Assembly (NCBI RefSeq): GCF_030848805.1
Contig: NC_092366.1
Coordinates: forward strand, 14,636,620 to 14,700,619
Origin: Temnothorax longispinosus
Lineage: Eukaryota; Arthropoda; Insecta; Hymenoptera; Formicidae
Direction of reading: 5' to 3'
DNA length: 64,000 bases
The position numbers and the translations under genes were made by a program. The first letter of the stretch is position 1; each line of letters starts with the position of its first letter. Shown in pieces: positions 54,389-64,000 of the stretch. Under the pieces are notes generated by a model. It had not been told where the DNA came from, did not search any database, and was given only the letters and a program-made list of their open reading frames with translations.

Positions 54389-54802
54389 AAGTAATATAGA
54401 TGTAATATATATGTAAAATATTTTTTACAATTCCTATTCTTATTCCTAATACCGTGTCTATTCGCACTCGTGAATCGAAAGACGGTGAAACTGGCCGTAT
54501 TCTATTCCTCTTTTTTAATCGTTTGATCCTCCGAGGATCCTCGAGGATATGTTACCACGAGGTCGTAGACAATAGCACGGAGAGCACCACAAAATCGTGG
54601 AACATTAACCTACATATTTATAGACATTGGCCACGTAGTTCAATGTCCACATTTGTGGACATAGAGGCGCTTCAAAATAAAGTTACAGCGAAATCGCGCC
54701 CGTATGGCCTCCATCTCAGGCTTCTCTCTGATATTAAATATTAGGGAATCGGAATTAGAAATAATATATATAATTAAACGTAATGCACAATTGTAAAGAT
54801 TA

Positions 54803-54943
54803 ATAGCGTTTTTGAGCGGGCCGAGTTTCAACCCAACTCGAGTTGGGTTATGACGTCACATTCTGGAATCGTCCAAAATAGAAGAGCATGTGACGTCATA
54901 ACTCAACTCGGGTTGGGTTGAAACCCGGCCGTCGAAAACGCTA
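54803..54943. mobile_element. Palindromic MITE with TGACGTCA core
   Basis: TAGCGTTTTTGAGCGGGCCG and the inverse CGGCCGTCGAAAACGCTA are the ends. Each arm holds AACTCGAGTTGGG or CAACTCGGGTTGGG and a TGACGTCA octamer, the canonical cAMP-response/ATF site, next to the loop. Confidence 0.9.
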
Positions 54944-55121
54944 TAACATACAAACATAGGAATGTTCCTACATTTATCCTCTAATATTTAATACAGGATA
55001 ATTAATATTTATTACAGGAATATTCCTATATTTATACATCCCATATTTAATATTTATTCATATTCCTAATATGTGCTCTATTGTACGCAAAACAAGCTGT
55101 TACCTCTGAGATATAAGTATA

Positions 55122-55670
55122 CTATACTCCGTCCAACGTCCAACGAGAGATTGCGAGAGATCACGAGAGATTGAGAGTAGATCAGACGAAACAACGAAAA
55201 CTCGTCTTTTTCTTCTTTTCTTTTTATATGGCTCCGGCCCCCACGAAAACTTGTCCGTCTCGCGCAGGTCTCCCCTCACACAAGGCCTACCCTGCGTTCC
55301 ATAACGCGCATATGCGCGCATTTATCTATGGTATACGTAACGTTTTACTATAGAAAATGCGCGCATATGCGCGTTAACAGAACATGGCCCTATCAAGCCC
55401 TCCTCCATGCTGCCGTGCCGTACCATAACGGGCGCGCTACGCTGCTACGCTCTCCCCACTTTGCCTTTGCCCACCTATACCCAGAGCCACTCTCAATGGC
55501 CACGTTCAGCAGAACGTTTATTTTGCAACTGTTGGAAGTTTTCTGAGCTCAGATTGGATTATTTTTTAGATCTAAAAGAATAATCCAATCTGAGCTCAGA
55601 AGACTTCCAACAGTTGCAAAATAAACTTTCTGTTGAACGCAGCCATTCTCTCGTTGGACGGAGTATAGAG
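55122..55670. mobile_element. Composite hairpin, TATACTCCGTCCAACG ends
   Basis: The outer TATACTCCGTCCAACG is inverted at the far end as CGTTGGACGGAGTATA. Inside are a palindrome at 55291-55378 (AACGCGCATATGCGCGCATT and inverse) and another at 55493-55647 (CAATGGCCACGTTCAGCAGA and inverse) whose loop-proximal arms read AGATTGGATTAT and ATAATCCAATCT. Confidence 0.85.
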
Positions 55671-56113
55671 AGGGTACTGACTCGGCTGGGTTTTGGGTTG
55701 GCGCGAGCAGAGAGAAACAAATATCAGGGCAGGCTGTCTCTGTCATACAATTTGTGACAACATTATTTTTCGTTCTAGTACAGTTTTTATATTTACAATA
55801 ATTGTCGTATTAAAATATACCGAAGACTCCCATTTTGTTATAATTTTATATATGAAAGGAAATATTTATTTCAATTCGGCAACTGTCGGCTTGTTTTTGC
55901 CTTTGATTAGGCATAATTCAATTTGACATATGTGGATTACCCAAACAAAAGGGAAGTTTTCGGTGTATTTTACAAGTCTATTTTATCAATTACAAACGCT
56001 ATCTTATTGAAAAACATTTTTATTTTAATATATGTTGCAAGAATTTTTATATTTTTCTCGCTTCTGACGTCATCAATCCAAGATTGATCCAAGATGGCTG
56101 CAGTGAGTGAACA
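55671..56113. other. AT-rich gap, no feature
   Basis: I see no gene or clear repeat between the hairpin cluster and the next palindrome. Confidence 0.4.
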
Positions 56114-56260
56114 GGGGGTCGATTACGGTTCTTGAAACGAAGTGAAAATTACAAAAGTGAACAGATTTACTAGATTTTGACCAATAAAATCATAGATACC
56201 CTAGTGAATTTCCTCACTTTTGTAACTTTCACCTCGTTTCAAGAACCGTAATAAGCCCCC
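56114..56260. mobile_element. Palindromic element, GGGGGTCGATTACGG family
   Basis: GGGGGTCGATTACGGTTCTT and inverse AAGAACCGTAATAAGCCCCC; the uninterrupted form of 33706-34002 and 45565-46156. Loop-proximal TTTTGACCAATAAAATC. It is followed at 56298-56375 by a decayed relative of the 12334 element. Confidence 0.92.
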
Positions 56261-56561
56261 AGAAGCTTCAAGATACTCATATCGTTTAAAATTAAGGCTG
56301 CGATATTCATTGCCAGTACTGAAAATCTATAGTTTACGTTACATACACTAGCAGTGAATATTGAAACGCAGTGAATTGATATCTATGAATCGATAGAGAT
56401 ATTTTATTAATTCACAACATCAGATTTTATCGTTTCAATACGCTTGTCACGGATAAATCTCGATTCGCACTCGCGGACAATAACGCTGAGAAAAAGAGAG
56501 AGAGAGAGACAACGAGACAAATGTACTTTCAGTTTCTTTTTTTACATTCAGGCGTCTAGAT

Positions 56562-59500
56562 TCAATGATTGCGATAAACGTTAAAACCTGAAAACTGCCA
56601 CCGTCTCTCCATATTCGCGCCGATGCCGAATAATTCCTGTTTGAAGACCTGTGGAAAACGCTGCATTAAAACTTCAACTTCGTTCGGTTTAATGCCAGGC
56701 TCCATTTTCTGCAAGTAGGACCATAAATAATCCACGCTTGCACCGAACGGGTGGATGTGCAGAAACGTCGCTATAAGTCCTGCAACATGTTATTGTATTA
56801 TAAAGTTAATATTATAAAATTGTCTTTAAAGTCATTCTCTGAATTGTTTCTTAAATTTTTAATTACCAATAAGCTTGGCATCCTTCTGGGTCACTTGCAC
56901 AAAACTAGAGGTAAGAATGTGTTGCTTCGGTGTGCGTGGCTCTTCGCTGATATCGTCGTCCTTGTCGAGCGTGATAATCTCACTCTCCCTAGGCTCTTCC
57001 TTCTTCGTGGCGTTCAGCTTGACGGTCAAATCCTTGATCTTCTGATCGTCCTGCGCCTGCTGTTTACGCGACTGCATTAGCTGTTCCTGCATACCCTTTA
57101 GCGTTTGCTGCAGCATCTTCATTTGTTTATCCTTCCCCTCCAACTCGATTTTCGTTTCCGATTTCAAGAGATCCACCTGTGAAAATTTGTAAATTAAAAT
57201 TTTTCTCGAAAAGAGATTTCTCGAGGCGATTATCAAATCAATTCGCTTTAATACATACTTCGTTCTTGTACGCTTCCAACTGGCATCTCAGACTGTCGTT
57301 CTCCTCTTTGAGACTTTGCAGTCTTTCGACGTCCTCTTGATTACCATCTAATTGATTGCGCGTTTTCTTACGTTGAGGTTCCTCCTCCGAGTCCGACACA
57401 TCCATCTCACCCTCGCCTTCAATCAAACTGTCTTCCAGCTGTACCGCTTTTATTTCCTGTTTATTACGAATGGTAAAAATTATAAAGTGCTCCAAACTGT
57501 GGCCGTCGCTTTCTCACACAAATGCATGCAAAGTATGTAATTTCCTATCTGCCGTTCAAACAACAGTATTTAAATACATCCCTAAATATGGCTGGTTTAA
57601 TTGTTTTTTCCTTTTCTTGTTGATGTATTAATACAGTATTAATTTTATTTTTTATGTACACGTAGCTTCGTACATTTCTGTAATTCAGAGTTTAGGCGCG
57701 ATACCACATATTTCGTCTCAGTTTTCGTTTATGGAAGTGTTTCTGGGATTTTTGTTTGTCTTTTCAGAACGATTTGGGCTTACCTGATTGATAAGAAGCA
57801 GATGCAGCTCTGAAGTACAGAAATAACAAGTATATTGTATATATCGAATAACGCTGTTCAAAAAAGAAGTGAGGCAAATCCATGCTGAATAGTCTGTAGT
57901 TGGTTTTCGATCCGAAAGTGCTAGTCTCCTATTACCTTCTGTTCCATATGTTGTTCTTAATGTTGTGCGTGTTGCCGACAGGATTTATCTGCCATACTGT
58001 TACTGGCATTCCACGACAAAGTATCGAATTGTAACGCACGAAGAGAAGCGTGTGTCTGACCGATTTCTTTTTTATATAGCAGGCGACTCGACTCTTTCCT
58101 CAATTTGTCACTTACCTGTGGTTACCTTAGAAATACTATTTGCAAAACGAGCGTGTTTCGGAGGTATCGTGCAAACGCGCAGAGGAGCATATTGCGACAG
58201 AGAGAAGATTTTGAGATTTGCTTTTAAGTTATACGCAAGAGAAAGAGGAAGTATACAGAAGATACACGCTACCAGCATGTGAGAGAGTGCATTTACATAC
58301 ATACCGAGGATTGTTTCTTCCACATCTCGATGTTCTTCCGCTGCGCCTTAGTGAAGTGATCCCAGACCTTCTTGTGGCTGGCCGCAGTAAAGACTCGTTC
58401 GATCTGACTGACTGTTGATGACATGTGGTCGCATGTTGCATACAAAAAAACACAACAAATCCTCCGTTGGTATACCTTTTGCTTGAAACTCTAAGCTCGG
58501 TAGTTTCGGTCTATGCTTTTAGAACTCATTACATATACTCGTTATGCTTAACGTTTAGTTATTATCGTGATATTCCTCGAACGGGAATGGTATCTCGATC
58601 TCCTCCTTTAATAAAATCGGAGCGTGTTTTTCGCACGTATATACAGTTACGGAGTCTCACGGATTCTCACGTAGATTGTGCCGAGTGTGTTGGAGCGCAT
58701 CTAATCTAAACGTAAAGTTGGTTTCGCCAAACATTCCGCTCTCATTGTTCGCCTTTCCACCATACTGCGGATAATGTAAACCCCGAAGACTTGCAATCCG
58801 CGGACTTCCTATGTCAAGGACTATTTTGAACAGCAGCAATACAATCTTGTACATTGTTGAAATACGTCGTATGATGCAATACATATACATGAACATTGAG
58901 ATAAAGAGAATTACATAAAGGTTTCGATCCGTAGTTCAAAATAATCTTTTAACATTGGATGCCCAGAGCCCATCACCCTTACTCCGGTAGCATTGCCAAG
59001 CATGCAACTTTCAAGTACACTATGACTCTATGAGATAGAATTTGCGACAAGATCGCCTTCGTTCATCGGTTTTGTTGGATCCTATGTCCGAGAGAAGATA
59101 GGATTTTTTCACCCACCTTATCCTCGCCTACTATCACTGATCCTTCCTACCGAGCCGCCTCCAATCGTGCATTGACCACAAACAGAATTCATAGACGGAT
59201 TCGCCATGATACACTTGAGAGATTGCTAAAGTTAGTGACGAGATAGAAATACTTCGTCGTATATGTATCAAGAGTAGGTTTTACATCAAGCGTATCACTT
59301 GATATGCAAAAAAGCCGGTTTTCGGAATATCATATGTCGAGAGACTGACAAGCTTAACATTCGAATTTGGCTTTGTATACCTGATTACAATCGGTTGTCG
59401 TGTACCTTAATGTCATGAATCGTTATTCTTAATTATCACGTAACGATGTAACGTACCTTCGTAACTGGTATAAGAAAAATCTCTGCTTTTTATCGGAACT

Positions 59501-60283
59501 CAATACGTGGGCACAAGGATTCGTCATACACACAGTGTGAAGAACGCAGCGAATACCGCTGTTGTTACTTTAAGATTAAAAACGGGATAATCACGATTTT
59601 TGTTGCGTTTTACTATATCCAAATAAGGATTTCCTCTATTGGTTGTTGGGCCTATTTATGCTAGAGAATGAACTTACCAGCCAATGCGGATTTTCTTAGC
59701 GCACACGAAATATGTACGATAGTATGGAGCTATCTTAAGAGATAGAAAAATAAGAAAGCGCGTAAACGTACATTGTATGAGGAGTCCCTGCATTCTTCCT
59801 TTCATTAATTCTTTGGCCTTTTGCAACTCCTCCTCGTAAGCGGCCTTCTCCGTCAGCAGTCGTCGAACGTGAGAGTTAGTCGATTGTATCATGGAGTAGA
59901 AGATATTGGCGTTACGTTTGATGCAATCTCCTCGTTCCAACCACGTTACAACAATCTACAATACACATTATGAAAACGGGATTATGGAAATACAGAGAAA
60001 TTAGAAAGTAAACTGGAAAGTGTCATTGTTTATTAGAATTGATTGCTCACTTGTACTGCTTTCATAAACGTATCATCTTGTTTAATCTTTTCGCAGATAT
60101 TCGATGCCTCGTGGTCCGTGTAATGCACTACCGGAGGTGGACTTGACGGCGGCCTTTGTCTCTCCTTCTCTACTCTTTCCCTATGACGTTGTTCCCTTTG
60201 CAATTGTCGTTGTCTGCACTCCCATTCATATTGATCGTCTCTAGCCTAAAATCATTATTAATGATTACATATATATATGTATG

Positions 60284-60341
<58 letters not shown>

Positions 60342-61836
60342 CTGGATTATGTAATATTAATTATACAAACCTGAGCGAAATCTACATGGAGTCTACCGGT
60401 ATTCGCAGGTTCCCCACTGGATCCTATTCTTACTCTATAACCCGATAAATAGATTGCTGCATCGACGCTAGCTTCCAAGACGAAACGTATATGGCAGAAA
60501 TTCTTCTTGGAAAGACGCAAAGTAGTTATCTCCCCACACCGTTCGAATATTTCCTGTATTATGGCTTCGGTAATATTCTCCGGCAACCCTGCGCAGGTAA
60601 GTGCGATTACGTAAAGACGTACATACATTCTCGAGTATCATTCGGCGCAATGCTTACCTCCCACGAAAATTGTTCGACATCCCGGTGGTCTCTCTCGCGT
60701 AGTAGGCGGTGGGGCGTTCGGATTCGGTGGAAACAACACGCAACTCTTACAGTGTATGATCTCTTTGGTACCCTGAGGCGTCATCGGCGGCGGCGGTAAG
60801 CTCGCGGTCATTATTTGCGCCGCGTCCGTCATGATCTGCTCGGCGCCCAATATCTGCGCCCCTATCATACTGCCATCGTGCGACATCATACCCATGCCCA
60901 TCGGATTGTAACCGTGAGTGTGACTCATGTGCGGACCTAGTGCCATCTCGCCCATCATGGGCCCCATCGGTCCCATGGGACCCATGCCCATCATGGGATA
61001 GCCCACTCCCATCCCCCAGACACCGGCGGCAGGTTCCATCTGCTGCGTGCCTATGCTCGGCGCGTTGCTCGCATTCGACGAAGACAAAACTTCGTTGTTG
61101 TTGGAGTTGTTCACGTGATTGCTATTGTTCTTAGAGGAATTCCCGTTGTTTCTCTCCTCGACTCTTCGATCGTCCCTTCGATCTCGGTCGTTCCTCTCCT
61201 CTCGCCTGTCCCGGTCTCTGTCGCGTCTGTCGCTGCGCTCTCCCCTCGACCTTTCAGCAAGATAATGCACAAGCTATAACTTGAATTGCAGATAGATTTT
61301 TACAAAGTTGTAATTGTTACTCGTGCGATTCGTCATCTTTTCTTATGCATGGTCAGGACAAACGGAGGTGTGTCACCTTCTGTTGTTGTCTCGCGCCTCA
61401 CGACTGTCCCTGTTCTCCCGATCCCTTCTACTGTCATTCTTGTCGCTCCTCCTGTCGCTGCTGTCATCCGACGTTTCCCGCACTACCGGGGGCTGATTCT
61501 TATTCGTACTGAACTCCAGGGGCGAGTCGTTCATGCCGGGCAGTGGTATGGGCGGTGGTGGCAGCGGTGGGAAACCTTGACCCGCTAACTCCATGAAGCT
61601 CTGTGGTCCGGCTATAGGGCCCAACGGACCCATTGGTCCCATGCCTGCAAATTGCACATTATTGGTGGAAGAGAAAAAAAGAAACAGCGTTGGGATGCAG
61701 GACGACGGGGATGCAGGAGATCGATTTGGAGGCGAAAAACGGAGGAGTAAACGGAGTAAACGATTAGAGTAATCAGTTGTCGCTCACCCATGGGCGGCAT
61801 AGCGGTCGCCGGTACTCCGGGGAAGTTGTAAGCCAT
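56562..61836 (-). CDS. ENOX1: Ecto-NOX disulfide-thiol exchanger homologue (ENOX)
   Basis: Ten exons on the minus strand: 61836-61788, 61644-61377, 61250-60658, 60588-60371, 60245-60051, 59955-59772, 58411-58305, 57456-57259, 57176-56867 and 56779-56562, all with GT-AG introns, 779 aa. The N-terminal 290 residues are low complexity: Met/Gly/Pro-rich, then Arg-Asp repeats, then Asn-rich. Residues about 296-376 form the RRM (CRTIFVGG, LPENITEAIIQEIFERCGEI, LSKKNFCHIRF). The ENOX-specific part follows: ARDDQYEWECRQRQ, SNSHVRRLLTEKAAYEEEL, a DHFTKAQRKNIEMWKKQ helix, a long coiled coil and a C-terminal domain (IATFLHIHPFGASVDYLWSY). Human ENOX1/2 are reported as growth-related NADH oxidases with protein disulfide-thiol exchange activity, released from the cell surface. 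The RRM suggests RNA binding, so the real function is debatable. Human versions are 610-640 aa; the longer N-terminus is the difference. Confidence 0.93.
60286..60338. repeat. TA microsatellite in an ENOX intron
   Basis: An uninterrupted AT dinucleotide run between exons 4 and 5. Confidence 0.95.
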
Positions 61837-62076
61837 CTCTCGCGCGATAACCTCCGAGTTCCATTCACGGGAGGCGAGAGCCAACGGAAGTAAACACACC
61901 GCTCCGCGAGATATCCCGCTCGTCGTCGAAGTCGCGGAGACAGAGATGGCGGCGGTGAATATACAGGGTGGTCATAATGAATCTGAGGTGATTATACGGC
62001 GCGGAGCCGGCGGAGCAGAGGTAGTAGAGTCCCTAGAGATAAGTCTTGTCCAATTTTTGATTGACTTGATAGGCTA
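61837..62076. other. ENOX upstream region
   Basis: CpG-rich, probably promoter and 5' untranslated region. A 55-codon plus-strand frame from ATG 61946 runs into the next repeat and is not convincing as a gene. Confidence 0.4.
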
Positions 62077-62338
62077 TGGCCCTGCGCACAATAAAGCACA
62101 TATTAAGAATTAAGAATAAATATTAAATATTATTAGGATATATAAATATAGGAATATTCCTGCGATAAATGTTAAATATTGGGATATTTAAGGATATTTA
62201 GAAATATTCCCATATTTACAGCTTAGATTTTATTCTTTTCCATTGTGCGTTACGTTTAATTATTATTTCCAATTTCATTTCCTAATATTTAATATTTTTT
62301 CTTATTCCTAATATGTGCTCTATTGTGCGCAGGACCTA
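62077..62338. mobile_element. Palindromic element, CCCTGCGCACAATAAAGCAC family
   Basis: GGCCCTGCGCACAATAAAGC and inverse GCTCTATTGTGCGCAGGACC, with AATAAATATTAAATATT mirrored inside. This is the uninterrupted version of the outer element at 53349-55090. Confidence 0.85.
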
Positions 62339-62794
62339 AGGGTAACAGTCGGACTATGAATACGGGCTTGTATGTTGATGGACTCCACAGAGAAGACAGG
62401 TGCCGTGGTATAAAAAGAAGAATAAGTAACGGCCGGTGTATAAACATAGATGGCTGCCCGCAAACGTCAAATTACCTCGAGGCAGCCTCGCAACGCCTTC
62501 TCGTGTGATCATGTGCCCGAGGATACTTACCTTTTGCATCTCTCACCAAGTATAATAATTGCGATTTGACCGAGGTACGTATTTCTGTTGAAGTTCCTTA
62601 GATTGCGACGTTCGTATCGTACGCCGACGCGTCTCGCAGTAGTACGTTTGTTTACGTGAGTAGACCTACAAAAACAATCTATGTGCGATAATAACAACAA
62701 CCACATATCTCTCAAACAAAACCACGTATCAAAGAAACGCAGCTTCATCAATTAAACTTGTTTAATTATGACTCGATATGGCGGTTGTATGTGA

Positions 62795-62877
<83 letters not shown>

Positions 62878-63312
62878 ATAAAAGAATGTTGAAATTGATT
62901 GTTACGTATGTACATACTACAATCAATTTGCCACAATATAGAGATTGTCTGTTAGATTTTAGTCATCGTGACACATTTGTAGTAACAGTTTAAAATATGA
63001 AGACATTCGTATCTTTTTTCTTCTAATTGTATGTGCATATCTTTTACTTGATATACAGAAAAAGTTATATAAGTAAAGTATACATTTATAAATCTCTAAA
63101 TCTTAATAAATATGTACATTTTCCTACACATATTTCATTAATCCAGTTTTAGCTTGGTGTTCTGTACGAATCTGATATACTGACAGGAACTTTGTATACA
63201 AACTTACTAAAAAAAAAAGGAAAATGATAATCATTTATGTTATATGTATAAACAATATAAATGGTAGCTATTAAAATAATTCAATAAACCCTTTGCTTGT
63301 TTTATGTAAGAC
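62339..63312. other. AT-rich intergenic DNA with TA microsatellite
   Basis: A TA run of about 79 bp lies at 62796-62874. Other sequence has no recognised gene. Confidence 0.5.
62796..62874. repeat. TA microsatellite
   Basis: About 39 uninterrupted AT units. Confidence 0.95.
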
Positions 63313-63439
63313 TAAGGCTGCGGTCCACTTGACGCTACAAATTCTTTGGAGCGTTCTTTTTCTCCTTATTTCTTCATTGAAAGAAAAGAGAAAAGGAATG
63401 CTTCGAAGCATTTGTAGCGTCAAGTGGACCGCAGCCTAA
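63313..63439. mobile_element. Palindromic MITE, GGCTGCGGTCCACTTGAC family, first of a pair
   Basis: GGCTGCGGTCCACTTGACGC and inverse GCGTCAAGTGGACCGCAGCC, flanked by TAA. It is nearly the same as the inner element at 45110-45247. Confidence 0.93.
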
Positions 63440-63563
63440 GGCTACGGTTAACGTGACGCTACAAATGCTTTGGAGCGTTCTTCTTCTCTTTCTTTCTTCA
63501 TTGAAAGAAAAGAGAAGAGGAATGCTTCGAAGCATTTGTAGCGTTTCGTTGACCGTAGCCTAA
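63437..63563. mobile_element. Palindromic MITE, second of a pair sharing one TAA
   Basis: GGCTACGGTTAACGTGACGC and inverse GCGTTTCGTTGACCGTAGCC, flanked by TAA. The right TAA of the first copy is the left TAA of this one, so one element landed exactly at the end of the other. Confidence 0.92.
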
Positions 63564-63714
63564 AGCTAATATTACACAGTTAATTTTTCCTCGAGAAAAT
63601 ATGTACATCCGCATATACATGGCCAAATTAATTTACATGCAAAATACATTTCCACTAAAAAAAAAATTATTTTTAGACTCGAGAGCACATGTATAAAGTG
63701 TCATATCACTTTAT

Positions 63715-63966
63715 TTAATCAATCATAACATTCAATAATACATAATTTAACTGATAAATGTATTTTGTGTTTAAATTTTTACATACGGACATGCGTTTTG
63801 TTATGTTACGATACACTCGATTGTAGGTAATATCTAGTTGTTTTTTTTTCTCAATATCGTAGGCAACTATGTCGTGTAGAATTTTTTGACAAGATTCGAA
63901 ACACCTCAAAAAACGCTCCATTTTGTAATTTACATACGTAATACAAACAACGACTCCAAGTAGCAT
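63715..63966 (-). CDS. Hypothetical 83-aa protein near window edge
   Basis: A frame from ATG 63966 to the stop at 63715. Residues 2-12 (LLGVVVCITYV) are hydrophobic and the rest is basic and helical (RCFESCQKILHDIVAYDIEK and a later NITKRMSVCKNLN). I do not recognise the family. AT-rich surroundings make chance possible, but the balanced residue use is somewhat protein-like; it may be the last exon of a gene that starts beyond the window. Confidence 0.3.
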   Translation of the reverse strand: MLLGVVVCITYVNYKMERFLRCFESCQKILHDIVAYDIEKKKQLDITYNRVYRNITKRMSVCKNLNTKYIYQLNYVLLNVMID

Positions 63967-64000
63967 ATGTGCGATTGTATTTACATGAGTAACTTCGTTA

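Larger units (their letters stand above)
53387..54730. repeat. 1.34-kb near-perfect palindrome with two 660-bp arms
   Basis: Arms 53387 to about 54045 and about 54086 to 54730 are inverted copies with only scattered differences and small indels; the spacer is about 40 bp. Matching marks include GTAACTTTATTTTGAAGCGC/GCGCTTCAAAATAAAGTTAC near the ends, CCTCGAGGATCCTCG blocks, and TTAAATCGGG/CCCGATTTAA at the centre. Each arm holds a Gly-Arg-coding repeat. A possible ATATTA-type duplication flanks it, but this is not certain. Confidence 0.93.
53349..55090. mobile_element. Outer hairpin element carrying a giant nested palindrome
   Basis: Left end CTCTGTGCACATAATAGGAA and right end TTCCTAATATGTGCTCTATT are inverted copies of each other and of the ends of the uninterrupted relative at 62077-62338. 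Two further elements have inserted: a 1.34-kb palindrome (53387-54730) and a CRE-bearing palindrome (54803-54943). Confidence 0.82.

Noticed and set aside
61946..62112. 55-codon plus-strand frame divergent from ENOX
   Set aside because: Its second half is the end of a palindromic repeat and no splice or domain evidence supports it.
1..64000. tRNA, rRNA and microRNA genes
   Set aside because: I looked for tRNA B-box-like GGTTCGANTCC and cloverleaf ends and found none convincing; a microRNA cannot be called among so many MITE hairpins without small-RNA data.

Overview
The window is eukaryotic nuclear DNA. Spliced genes with GT-AG introns, insect-type orthologues, a BEL/Pao-type retroelement and a PIF/Harbinger transposase point to an insect, most likely a hymenopteran such as an ant; that placement is inferred from content, not proven.

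Layout. 1-16.3 kb: no gene I can recognise; a truncated satellite at the left edge, microsatellites, CpG-rich patches and a few palindromic repeats. 16.3-19.5 kb: a small DMAC1-like mitochondrial gene (minus strand), then a HARBI1-like transposase with an intact 330-aa three-exon frame but a broken 5' end, wrapped in nested hairpin elements. 19.8-27.4 kb: two convergent host genes, PTCD2 (plus, 5 exons, 385 aa) and SKIC3/TTC37 (minus, 13 exons, 1300 aa), with a duplicated SKIC3 exon piece between their 3' ends. 27.5-46.5 kb: repeat territory. An ancestral block (BEL/Pao element carrying only gag, its 3' flank, a foldback element and a set of palindromes) is present twice, at about 27.7-34.3 and 37.1-46.4 kb, either side of a saal1-like gene (minus) with single-base frame breaks. 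Each copy has been hit independently by many hairpin MITEs. 46.5-52.4 kb: FBXW7/archipelago (plus, 652 aa), with three palindromes in one intron. 52.5-53 kb: DNAJC24/DPH4 (minus, single exon). 53.2-56.3 kb: a second repeat cluster centred on a 1.34-kb near-perfect palindrome whose two arms each carry a Gly-Arg-rich reading frame. 56.5-61.8 kb: an ENOX-type gene (minus, 10 exons, 779 aa). 61.8-64 kb: repeats and one unrecognised small reading frame.

The host genes are unrelated housekeeping or regulatory genes: mitochondrial RNA handling and complex I assembly, cytoplasmic exosome cofactor, SCF ubiquitin ligase, diphthamide synthesis, and ENOX. I see no pathway linking them.

The most unusual content is the swarm of roughly 35-40 almost fully palindromic elements, mostly about 110-160 bp. 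Many end sequences are unrelated between families, yet where a duplicated empty site lets the junction be read the target duplication is 3 bp, TTA or TAA, as expected for PIF/Harbinger. Many families also carry the same loop-proximal ATTGG/CCAAT motif. I take this swarm, with the resident Harbinger-type transposase, to be the best candidate for a poorly described system.
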